Shown here: in pieces, positions 54,366 through 64,000 of the stretch | How the letters are laid out: each line of letters opens with the position of its first letter | How positions within the stretch are numbered: position 1 is the stretch's first letter | Origin: Aplectana chamaeleonis | Lineage: Eukaryota; Nematoda; Chromadorea; Rhabditida; Cosmocercidae | Direction: 5' to 3' | Assembly: GCA_029168955.1 (NCBI GenBank) | Contig: JAPDOI010000276.1 | Coordinates: 123,501-187,500, forward strand | Length of the DNA: 64,000 nucleotides | Notes under the pieces: model-generated | What the model was told of the DNA's origin: nothing | Databases searched by the model: none | What the model saw: the letters and a program-made list of their open reading frames with translations, nothing else | Made by a program: the position numbers and the translations under genes

Positions 54366-56645
54366 ACATTATTTCAGTATGCTCGCTGTTTTTTTTAAAT
54401 ATTTCATCCAGTGCTTCGTTCCCTTCTTGACTACATTTCCTTTCATGTTCGCGTAGAAATCATATAGGCCAAAATTTTTTTTGGGAAAGAAAAAATTCCA
54501 AAATTTCAACGATCCCCGATATTAATGATTTCCCTAGCTTTACTTGAGTGAGTAACTAGATAGTTTGAAGTGCATGCTGATTCCGTGCAACTAACTATTT
54601 TGAAAAAAATTACATTTGCGCCAAAATTCTGGGGATCCCCTCAAATTTTCATTTTTTCTCTAAAAATTTCACAATTTTTTTCAACCCCCTGTTGCGCCGA
54701 GTCGTAACCCTGCTCAACCGTGACTGCTCAAAAATTACAAAAAATTCAAACCGAAATGCTTTCCAACAACATTAAGGGATCTTTAAAATATTCATCTTGG
54801 AGTAATGCTGCATTCTGTCAGATATATAACGCGCTCCTCCAATTTTTTTTGCAGCTCAATATTTGAAATTAAATATTTCAAAAGCATCAATAAATCTCAG
54901 AAAATAGATGAATATCAAAGAACAAATTTCAAAACAGTCATAACTTAATATATCGATTCGGCCAGATCGATGAGTTAATTACCGAAATTCCGGTCTGACA
55001 ACTAAGAAAGACGTTGAGAAATACATATATCAGCCTCAAAACTGCGCATCATTGGTCCACTGGAAAACTCAGGGCCAGTTGGTTAGGTTTTGCAGAAGAG
55101 TTCCGTCGAAATTAACGAGGACGTGCAATTATCGTGCTGCAATTTGACTTTTATACTATGGTTGCGACTGCACGAAAGGTTTCTAAATTGACGGCTGCGA
55201 GGTATCCGTTCCTCTCACGAGGTAAATGTTAGTGAATCGCGTTCGGGGTTAATTTGAGGGTATGTAGTGGAGTTAATTAAACTTGGGGTATAAATTACCC
55301 CAAATTTCGTTGATGAATCCGGGCCCAGAGTGAGAAGTACAGACACCCAAAAAACGCATATTATCAGCGCGGAGACGACAATTTCTCTCCAACCTTTCCT
55401 TTCCCGGACAGTAGCAGCCAGATTGCTCAGCAGCTCAATATGTATGCGTAAAAATTACGTAGATACAGTGACAGCGAGTTTACCCTCCCCTAGTTTTCAT
55501 ATTTTTACACTGATTCTGGGATAACTGCTGATTTGAGCAGCGTACTACTCTTCGGTTCGAGTATAAATGACCTGACGCGCCGCTCGCTCCACCGTGGTGG
55601 GGTCGCTCGTACCTCTTTGGGAGTTTTGTCATCTGCTTTAAAACCTCACCATCGATTTCTTCGCGCTTTAACTTCTTTTTTAAATTCTGTACCGTACTGC
55701 GTTGCAATGAGTTAAACACGCACTCAGAAGTTGGGTGTATGGTACAGTTAGAGCCCAACTTATCCCCGCTCCACTAAAGCTGTGGCTCTAGAATACTCTT
55801 AGTCTGTGCCCACGTGTGGAAGTAGTATACTTTGACCAGTGTCAGTATACAACACCATTATAGTTTTCGCGTCATTGGACTGCATCGCATACCTTCCGAG
55901 GGATTATTCAACGGCAAATCTCTGGGTAATGGTAACCACTGTAAGATGAAGATAGAACCTCGGCTCCTTGAAGGCATTGTTCGCGAGAACAACTTTTTAG
56001 CTCTCGTCGTAAGAATGTAGATTTGGTCATCACAAAAGTAAAAATAAGGGAAAAAACCGGAAATTCGCGGGAAAAACGCTCAAAAACAACGTAAAACGGC
56101 TGGTGTCGGCCGGCCCCACTAATTAACGAGATTTTCATTAGTGCTTGTTGAACCGCCTTTTATTTTGCCACTAGAGTAGTCAGCAGTCTCCAAAAGTGCT
56201 CAGAAATAATTTTAGAAGCAAAATAAAAGTCGGCAGAACAGGCTTTTACACAAATCTCGATAATTGGGGGCAGGAGCATACCAAGCAATAACTTGTTCCT
56301 GAGCGTTTTTTTCCCAATTTTTTTTTATTTTCACTTTTCTGATGGCCAGATCTACAACTCCATGGGTATAGCACAACAACCGATTTTATCGAGAACCGTG
56401 GCTTCAGATCTCTATTGGATTCGTAGCGCATTCATCGTCGTATTCGTAAAGGCTTGAATGCTTGTAGGGGCTTGACTTGCTGACGAGCCGACTTTCCAGT
56501 CAGTGGGTTCATCTCTGCCACATAGATCTGTTAACAACTCAAGGACCTCGGAGGGATGGTAGGTTTGGCTGACCTCAGGCGAAAATCGAATCCGACCGAG
56601 CATTGCGAGCAGCAGCGCCTCCTGCCATCACGCCACAAACGCTAC
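54366..56645. other. No gene recognised, AT-rich
   Basis: Interior of the hAT-like element at 53873-61206. Short frames only. One TTGA + AGGCATTGTTCGCGAG end near 55966 hints at a solo TTAA-type terminus without a partner. Confidence 0.35.
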
Positions 56646-56860
56646 GATGACTTACTTTTGACTTAATCGGTTGGCTTTCGCCTGACGCGGTCATTCCGCA
56701 TCTTCACCAAGGTGTGCCGTCCTAGTAGTCAGCCGTGTCCACTTTTCACGGTCGTCAGCCACAATTTGAACACATTCCATCCAGCTGTCACTATTCCATT
56801 TCCTGCAAAACGAAACATCGCGTCTGAACTGCCTTTCGATGCCGAGTTACTTCGGATCCT

Positions 56861-58410
56861 CTTTAACCACATCATCCAGAACTTTCGCCAACGCCCAGGT
56901 GGCCGTTTCCAGACAGGATTTGGAAGCATTCCTTAAGCGTGCTGTACGAGACGATCCGGCGTTCTTCTTAGTATATGCCCGAGCAGTCGAAGTCGACTTT
57001 CCATTGCTGCTTGAGATGGCGTTGGGAGATGCTGGCACCTCCCTCGTGTTGGTGTACTGCGTCGATCTCCTTGTAAAGGTCTTCGTTGTGGCATACGCGT
57101 GGCCAGAAATATCCAAGCAAACGCCTAAAACGCTTCCTCTCCATGCGATCCAGACTTTCCATCTGCGTCTTCGGTGCTGCCCCACCTCCCATCCGTAAAT
57201 CATGATAGGGCGAATAGCGGATAGGTAGACGCGCAACTTGACTTCCTTCGCGATGGGGGTAGACCACAAATACTTGGTTAGAAATTGATTGCAGACGCAG
57301 CTTTCGCACATCGTTGTCGATTATCCGCTGCATAACTAACACCGTTCTTCAGCAAACAGCCCAAAAGGCAGAAATCATCCACCAGTTCGATACGTTGTCC
57401 TTCCACACAAACTACCGTTGAAGGCCTCTGAGAGACCCACATCTGCTTGCATTTGTCAGGACGAAGACGAAGTCCATAGGCTGCGGCATATTTCGAAACG
57501 AGGTTCACAATCTTTTGCAGTTTTGCGTTGTTTTCAGCGAATAACACAATGTCTTTGGCGTACTCCAGGTCGACAAAGGAGCGTCCTGATGGTGTTAGGA
57601 TCACATCCGCAGGAAACTATTTTGCGACTCTACGCATGATGTCATCAACGGCGAAGTTGAAAAGAAAATGTCCTGCTACAGCTCCTTGCCTTACTCCTGT
57701 TTTCACCTCGAAAGCTGACGTTAATCCGATATGTGTACGAACTGCTGCTATTGTTCCTTTGTTCATGTCCTCGATTAGTCAAACATGCTTTTCCGGGACT
57801 CCATCGGCTCGCAGAGAGTTGGGCAATCGATCACGATGAGGAGAGTCGAATGCGGCTTCAGACCAAAAAAGCAAGCTGTAATGGCTTCCAATACTGCTGC
57901 CACGATTCAATTACTCTTCCTCACGACGAACACTTGGTTGATGGTCGATCTTCCATGTCGAGAACCGGCTTGCTCATTACTGGTCGTTCCTTCACGATGT
58001 TTGATAAGTCGTTCGAGAATGATACGTTCTAAAACCTTGTACATGACACGAAGTAGAGAGACTCCTCTGTAGTTCTTAGGATCCGTGACGAATACCTTCT
58101 TGTGAAGAGGTACGATGATCGCATGTCTCCACGAATCGGGTATCCTTTCGCTCATCCATATAGCACGGGTGGTGTTGGTCATTTCACGAATCCCAGACGG
58201 AGGAAGAGCTTTCAGCATTTCAGCAGTGATGTTGTCATCTCCACCTGCCTTTCCATTCTTCATTTTCCGGACACAATCCAAAACTTCAGACTCAGTCGGC
58301 GGTTCCTCACTGTTATCGTAATGTTCTCACTGAACATGCGGGAGCTCAGGTACTGATGGCGCTGGACGATTCAGTAGTCAACTGAAGTAATCCTTCCATA
58401 TTGGCAGCGT
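56861..58410 (-). pseudogene. LINE reverse transcriptase segment, duplicate unit 1
   Basis: RT in broken frames: KMKNGKAGGDDNITAEMLK, PKNYRGVSLLRVMYK, NEQAGSRHGRSTINQVF, DLEYAKDIVLFAENN (YADD changed to YAKD), LRLRPDKCKQMWVSQ and RLLGYFWPRVCHNEDLYKE. Frameshifts separate these blocks. Dead copy. Confidence 0.8.
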
Positions 58411-59959
58411 CTTTAACCACATCATCCAGAACTTTCGCCAACGCCCAGGTGGCCGTTTCCAGACAGGATTTGGAAGCATTCCTTGAGCGTGTTGTACGAG
58501 ACGATCCGGCGTTCTTCTTAGTATATGCCCGAGCAGTCGAAGTCGACTTTCCATTGCTGCTTGAGATGGCGTTGGGAGATGCTGGCACCTCCCTCGTGTT
58601 GGTGTACTGCGTCGATCTCCTTGTAAAGGTCTTCGTTGTGGCATACGCGTGGCCAGAAATATCCAAGCAAACGCCTAAAACGCTTCCTCTCCATGCGATC
58701 CAGACTTTCCATCTGCGTCTTCGGTGCTGCCCCACCTCCCATCCGTAAATCATGATAGGGCGAATAGCGGATAGGTAGACGCGCAACTTGACTTCCTTCG
58801 CGATGGGGGCAGACCACAAATACTTGGTTAGAAATTGATTGCAGACGCAGCTTTCGCACATCGTTGTCGATTATCCGCTGCATAACTAACACCGTTCTTC
58901 AGCAAACAGCCCAAAAGGCAGAAATCATCCACCAGTTCGATACGTTGTCCTTCACACACAACTACCGTTGAAGGCCTCTGAGAGACCCACATCTGCTTGC
59001 ATTTGTCAGGACGAAGACGAAGTCCATAGGCTGCGGCATATTTCGAAACGAGGTTCACAATCTTTTGCAGTTTTGCGTTGTTTTCAGCGAATAACACAAT
59101 GTCTTTGGCGTACTCCAGGTCGACAAAGGAGCGTCCTGATGGTGTTGGGATCACATCCGCAGGAAACTATTTTGCGACTCTACGCATGATGTCATCAACG
59201 GCGAAGTTGAAAAGAAAATGTCCTGCTACAGCTCCTTGCCTTACTCCTGTTTTCACCTCGAAAGCTGACGTTAATCCGATATGTGTACGAACTCCTGCTA
59301 TTGTTCCTTTGTTCATGTCCTCGATTAGTCAAACATGCTTTTCCGGGACTCCATCGGCTCGCAGAGAGTTGGGCAATCGATCACGATGAGGAGAGTCGAA
59401 TGCGGCTTCAGACCAAAAAAGCAAGCTGTAATGGCTTCGAATACTGCTGCCACGATTCAATTACTCTTCTCACGACGAACACTTGGTTGATGGTCGATCT
59501 TCCATGTCGAGAACCGGCTTGCTCATTACTGGTCGTTCCTTCACGATGTTTGATAAGTCGTTCGAGAATGATACGTTCTAAAACCTTGTACATGACACGA
59601 AGTAGAGAGACTCCTCTGTAGTTCTTAGGATCCGTGACGAATACCTTCTTGTGAAGAGGTACGATGATCGCATGTCTCCACGAATCGGGTATCCTTTCGC
59701 TCATCCATATAGCACGGGTGGTGTTGGTCATTTCACGAATCCCAGACGGAGGAAGAGCTTTCAGCATTTCAGCAGTGATGTTGTCATCTCCACCTGCCTT
59801 TCCATTCTTCATTTTCCGGACACAATCCAAAACTTCAGACTCAGTCGGCGGTTCCTCACTGTTATCGTAATGTTCTCACTGAACATGCGGGAGCTCAGGT
59901 ACTGATGGCGCTGGACGATTCAGTAGTCAACTGAAGTAATCCTTCCATATTGGCAGCGT
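58411..59959 (-). pseudogene. LINE reverse transcriptase segment, duplicate unit 2
   Basis: Nearly identical to 56861-58410; I count about ten differences in 1550 bp, including a 1-bp deletion near 59469 that restores the frame past NQVFVVRRVIES. The junction fuses the RT end to the RT start (FWMMWLK followed by TLPIWKDYFS). Confidence 0.85.
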
Positions 59960-60949
59960 CGCATCACTAACTGCAACTCCATTGGTAGTGTTGAGGACAG
60001 GAGAACATCTCTTCATCTTCCCGCTATACTGTCGCAGCAACGTATAGGCTTTCCTCGGATTCTTCTCCTCCCAAGCATTCTCGAACTCCTTAGCTCTACC
60101 CGTCCACTCTCGTTCGCGGTCACTTTGAAGCTGCCGACGCAACTTCCTCCTCAGACGCTTCTCCTCCACGAAGTTTTCTGCAGTTCAGAGAGCACATACC
60201 CTGTTGTTAGTAGACGTTGTTTCCTCTGAGACGTAGGCGAACTTTTTCTTAGGCTGTACAATCGGGAAGCGTCCTGGATGCACTTTACAAAAGAATCCGC
60301 GTCGCAAAGTTTCTTCTCCGTCCACACTCCGTCATGAATAGAAACGCGTTGTCGAAAATTCCTTCTGCATTCGTCATCTCTAAGACTTGTCATGTCAATC
60401 CACTGCAGAGGCTGAGACCCTCGCTTCCTCTTATGAATCCTCGCAGTGAAGGTCAACATAACACGACGGTGATCTGAATCGATTGCGACATCCCACACAG
60501 CTCTAGATCTTCGAATGTCCGATACTGGAATATTCCTCGTCAGAACATAGTCGAGCTGTAGTTTCAAAGTTGTCATCTACCGCTTCCGCTTTTCTGAAGG
60601 TAGCTGGGTTGGTCCCTGCCACGTAAGCTGATGGCGGCGATGATTCCCTCTGAATGTCAATGCAATAATCAGACCACTGCGTTCGCAAAAGTCGACGAGG
60701 TGGTTGCCATTGTCCGATGCTTGCTGTAGACTCCATGAACCCCTAGGTACGGATCCTAAGGTGTTATGGACCAGAGGCCTTAGTGCGCTGGATGGCGACA
60801 CCTTTATGCAATGTGCGGGATACTTTCGCGATATAGTTGTGCACGCTATATCGCTCGAACGTTCCCTGTGTACACTCAAACGTCTGCTGGGTTCAGTAGA
60901 AGCAGGGCCACCAACGAGCAGGTACCAAGAGACTTGTATACACACCCCC
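59960..60949 (-). pseudogene. LINE 5' region with partial endonuclease
   Basis: Continues the LINE upstream of the duplication: RREWTGRAKEFENAWEEKN-type linker, LKLQLDYVLTRNIPVSDIR, DVAIDSDHRRVMLTF (SDH motif present), then a gap replacing the endonuclease core, then the 5' leader (VHNTLGSVPRG, LSVHRERS). Confidence 0.75.
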
Positions 60950-61552
60950 AAAGCGCTAGGATAGATCACTGTGCAGCGAGTAAAAACGCTAGGTGTGAGA
61001 GAACTGCAGAACCCCAGGTTGCATTAACCCTCAATCTATTGACTTACGTTCAATGAATCAGACCTTTGACCTAAGGAGCAATCTTGCTACAAATCGCGGT
61101 TCACGGTTCTTTCTGTTTTCTGCCGAATTTTGCCTATTTTTACAAAACAGAAGACAGAAAAAATGGCCAAAAATAGGCAGAAAACAGAAAATTCCGCACA
61201 TCCCTGCCCCACACCCTTGGAGATCATATTTTTCAAATTTTCAAATCTCTCACGTCCTCCCTCAGGTTCTGAAAAATTTTACCAGTTTTTGTGGTCAAAA
61301 GTTTCAGAGAAAACGTATATTTTAACCTGAATTTTCGAAAAATAATTACTACACTTGCTATCCGACTGATTAGCCTCGGAGAGTGTAGTTTTGACTTGCC
61401 CTTGAGCAACAACATCTGTTTTGAGAAAGAAGTAATTAAATTTGTGACACAGATCGCCTCACAATATCATGATGGCATAACGATGAAGAAAAAAGTGGGC
61501 AAATTAAAGCAGAAGTCAAAAACGGTGGATACTTGTTCCTTGCTTGCATTAA

Positions 61553-62149
61553 AGGCATCGTCCACGATGAAAACCGAATTTGGGTTTATGCGTTCATTCG
61601 GACTAGTGGCCCATGACAATGTCACTCAGAAAGTTTGGAGTTACAAAACCGTCTCTAAATGAAGATTCGCTTACCTCAAAATGGCTTCCTGGGTTTGGGG
61701 GGCCGGCCTTGGGGTCGATCCGTTGTTACAAGGAACAGAACTCCTGGGTTGCTGACGGCGGGCGTGCCTTGACGCGTCGTAGGGCGCAATACACACGCCA
61801 GTCGATTTCGAATTCGGCATCGATCGAAAGCAGCCGGCAGCACTGGACGCAGCAGGTGGGTAGCCCATTTCAATTTCGCTGAAGTCGTAGTTGAGCGGCA
61901 TCCTCGGTGAATTGCTTCCAACGCTGCGCCAAGGAACGAAGCGTAACACTCTTCTTTGCATTCTCTGCGCAACTATCCCAAGTTGATGCCGGCGCGAAAT
62001 CCAAATTTGCTATGAACTTTCTAAAAATGGGTTTTTCCCAAAAAGTTGACGTTTTTGAGGGGGCGTTTTGCTACCGTTAGTCACTATAGGGATAGTACAA
62101 CACGAAAGCATCAAAAACCCAAATATGGTTTTCATCGTGTACGATGCCT
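61553..62149. mobile_element. TTAA-flanked MITE, AGGCATCGTCCACGATGA subfamily
   Basis: 597 bp. TTAA at 61549-61552 is followed by AGGCATCGTCCACGATGAAA. The inverse TTTCATCGTGTACGATGCCT is followed by TTAA. Open frames inside (about 95 codons, minus) look incidental. Confidence 0.8.
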
Positions 62150-62875
62150 TTAAGTTTTGTTCTAATCTTGATCATGCAGTAAGCTAACAAAAAGTCAGAA
62201 ATGATTTAAAAATGACGCAATAGGCGAGCTTGAGCTGATAGGAATTTTTGTAGTGGAGGAAATCACGGTGAGGATTAGAACGTTCCCTAACTAAAAATGA
62301 ATTCCAACCTCGGAGTGGGCGCGTATGTCAAGCATTATTCGGGGACGTTTCGATATCTCTTAACAGCTTGTTAATCATAAGGCTCCATGACACCTGGGTG
62401 CGAACCTAATTGGATGGGGTCGCTCAGGATACGAGGGAAGAATGAATGATACACTATCAAATTCCTAAGGATTTTGATGGAGTTTCTGTAAAAACAATGA
62501 CTGATAACACTATCAAATAGCATATACCGGCAGAAGTCTACATTCTGACGGATAAGAAACATCCAACTAGGTTTGCGTTGAGACCCTCGGGTGGGTGAAA
62601 CCCTTTTGTGGGTGCGTCAACCTTCACTGATTCAAAAAAGTTCCTCTTCCCAACTACAATTGTCAAAACAGAAGGGGTGCGACCGCGGGCGGCAGAGGGG
62701 TGTCACTGGCGGTGATTTTCGGGGACTGAACTGCGCAACAGTGCCCGCATAACCACCGCCGTTGGCGAACGCGGTTTGGCATTGGAGCGCGATATTTTTC
62801 GACGGCTCGCCGCAGAGGTAAATTATACCTCTTGCAGCGGAATGCGCTAAACTGAGGAGTTTCCGAGCAATTAGG
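62150..62875. other. No gene recognised
   Basis: Two overlapping minus-strand frames of about 110-120 codons reach from 62632 into the adjacent foldback repeat. They have no recognised domain and look like repeat-borne frames. Confidence 0.35.
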
Positions 62876-62879
62876 TCCT

Positions 62880-63007
62880 GGGGCGGCATGCATGAACACA
62901 TTAATACACGCCACGAAATTCGGGGCCGCCCCGTTGCTCGACGCTGCGCGCATGGCACGCGGAGCGGCTCCCTGACACCGTTCGCTGCGTTCATGCATGC
63001 CGCCCCT
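62880..63007. repeat. Foldback repeat, GGGGCGGCATGCATGAAC arms
   Basis: GGGGCGGCATGCATGAAC at the left faces GTTCATGCATGCCGCCCC at the right, enclosing about 90 bp of GC-rich sequence. Confidence 0.75.
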
Positions 63008-63009
63008 GG

Positions 63010-63260
63010 TTGAAGGAATACCTAGATGAGAGGACTTTTCAAGTCAATGTTAACGGGGTGCTTTCAAAAATCAAAAATGTAAGTAGTGGTGTGCCACAAA
63101 GGGGTGGGGGTTCTTCCTCCATTGCCTTTCAACATTTATACAGTCAAAAGTACCGTTGCTACTAGAAACAGCTGAGGTCAAGTGCAAGCAGTATGCAGAT
63201 GAATTAATAATCCACTGTGATACATCACAAGCTAAAGGAATATTATCTAACTGTTTTGCT
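63010..63260 (+). pseudogene. LINE reverse transcriptase fragment
   Basis: Reads LKEYLDERTFQVNVNGVLSK, VSSGVPQRGG and, after a frame change, PFNIYTVKVPLLLETAEVK followed by KQYADELIIHCDTS. These are RT motifs B to C of CR1/L2-like elements, with YADD changed to YADE. Truncated at both sides. Confidence 0.75.
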
Positions 63261-63835
63261 TTGCTACTTATTAGTATGATTTGGAAATGTGAGATTTGTG
63301 AGAAACTCGTTAAAAGAAGTGAAATGTCTTATGCTACTGATTTGGCATGAGAATAAACTCGAAAGAAGCGCTAAAAATTCAGTGAAATGATTCATCGATG
63401 ATTTGGCTGTGCACTTGTTTACTAAACAACAAAAATTGAGTGTGTGATTGAAAAACCAAATCACGCACTTGTTACTGAGCATTTATGTATCCGTGTGACA
63501 GCAGTTCTCTTAGTTAAAACATAAACATACTACATGATGTTATTTCCGCTTTCATTAATTGATAGTCAAATTTTAGTAATGCTTTAAAATTAATATTTCT
63601 GAATGATTGAGGTGGGAGACGCAACATAATTTTGCAAGGACCTGAGACTTGTCAACCTAAACTGCAAGCGTTAGGTTGATTTCAGAAGAGAAGCGCGTGA
63701 TTTGGTTTTTCAATGTCACACTCAATTTTTGTTGTTTAGTAAACAAGTGCACAGCCTTCTTTTAACAAGTTTCTATAAATGTTTCATTTCCAAATCATCC
63801 TAATCAGTAGCAAAGCAAAACAGTTAGATAATTTC
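63238..63835. repeat. Inverted duplication at the end of the LINE fragment
   Basis: TATCTAACTGTTTTGCTTTGCTACT (63243-63268) is inverted near 63806-63830. ACTTGTTTACTAAACAACAAAAATTGAGTG (63412-63441) is inverted near 63722-63752. The arms enclose about 230 bp. Confidence 0.75.
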
Positions 63836-63862
63836 ACTTTATTTTAGCAAAAGTTTCCTTTT

Positions 63863-64000
63863 AAAGGCACATTACACCCTCAGATATGACTTTCATATGT
63901 CCATGCAGTTTTGTAGTAGACCCCTCTTTCATAACACTTGCCCACCCCTTCTAGCACCACCACAGTTCACACCCTTTTTCTTGGTTTCCAAACCCCATGA
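63863..64000. mobile_element. Left end of a possible TTAA-type element cut by the window edge
   Basis: TTTTAAAGGCACATTACACCCTC has the TTAA + AGGCA start of the other MITEs. The partner end is outside the window. Confidence 0.4.

Larger units (their letters stand above)
56650..60949 (-). mobile_element. Rearranged RTE-like LINE with a 1.55 kb internal tandem duplication
   Basis: Same family as 43504-46781. The 3' end at the left shares TTGACTTAATCGG and GGCTTTCGCCTGACGCGGTCAT; the 5' end at 60949 shares GGGGGTGTGTATA. The core of the endonuclease (about 500 bp) is deleted at about 60718-60728, and 56861-58410 is duplicated as 58411-59959. Flanks AAACGCTACGAT and AAAGCGCTAGGAT may be a decayed target duplication. 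Confidence 0.8.
53873..61206. mobile_element. 7.3 kb hAT-like element with AAAACAG heptamer arrays at both ends
   Basis: The left end CAGGTATGTGCTG is a decayed form of CAGGGATGTGCGG; the right end is CCGCACATCCCTG. AAAACAG words with 7-bp period at 53890-53975 and 61140-61195, same strand. The flanks TCCCCCAC and CCCCACAC match at 6 of 8 positions, so the duplication is weak support. It contains the rearranged LINE at 56650-60949. Confidence 0.6.

Noticed and set aside
61671..61972. ~97-codon minus-strand frames
   Set aside because: Lie inside a TTAA MITE and overlap each other in different frames; no domain.
62632..62998. Minus-strand 111-120 codon frames as a small secreted protein
   Set aside because: They run through the foldback repeat at 62880-63007, overlap each other and have no signal peptide.

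Overview
Repeat-dominated eukaryotic DNA, most likely from a clade V (strongylid, hookworm-like) nematode. This is inferred from a small SH2 plus tyrosine-kinase gene of the nematode-expanded Fer-like type with several ~54-56 bp introns and TTTTCAG/TTTGCAG acceptors, and from the mix of RTE-like and CR1/L2-like LINEs, a Penelope-like element and many MITEs. No bacterial operon, rRNA or convincing intact tRNA was found. The species call is inference. 

The only host gene I can support is on the minus strand, about 26735 down to 10937. It encodes an SH2 domain followed by a protein tyrosine kinase domain, spread over at least seven well-supported exons, plus three likely tail exons. Exon phases agree throughout and the predicted protein is about 464 residues. 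Its introns are swollen by transposons. Intron 1 (19889-26486) holds a 2.6 kb Mutator-like element whose core is an 18-unit, 113-bp minisatellite. The intron at 16317-17082 is mostly one TTAA-flanked MITE. 

Region by region: 1-10.9 kb is nested TTAA-type and foldback elements without a recognisable gene. 10.9-26.7 kb is the kinase gene. 26.8-33 kb has a GC-rich inverted element, a TTAA MITE, a 5'-truncated RTE LINE and a second LINE relic, the last three bracketed by CGGAT-rich arrays. 34-36.3 kb is a chain of TTAA elements, one split by a hAT-like element. 36.3-46.9 kb is a TTAA element split by a 5.4 kb hAT-like element (itself holding two MITEs and a CR1/L2-like LINE) and by a near full-length RTE-like LINE. 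47.1-51.2 kb is a TTAA element containing a Penelope-like element with inverted arms, itself split by a hAT-like element. 53.9-61.2 kb is a fourth hAT-like element holding a deleted RTE-like LINE with a 1.55 kb tandem duplication. The right edge has another TTAA MITE, a foldback repeat and a LINE relic. 

The most unusual signal is a set of hAT-like elements with CAGGGATGTGCG-type ends. Next to both ends each carries an array of a 7-bp motif. The motif differs between elements (GTTAGTC, CAAACGG/A, TTTACGA, AAAACAG) but keeps the same strand orientation at both ends, although the termini themselves are inverted. The second is the Mutator-like element built around a hairpin-bearing minisatellite. 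Target-site duplications read directly from the sequence support the boundaries of many of these insertions.
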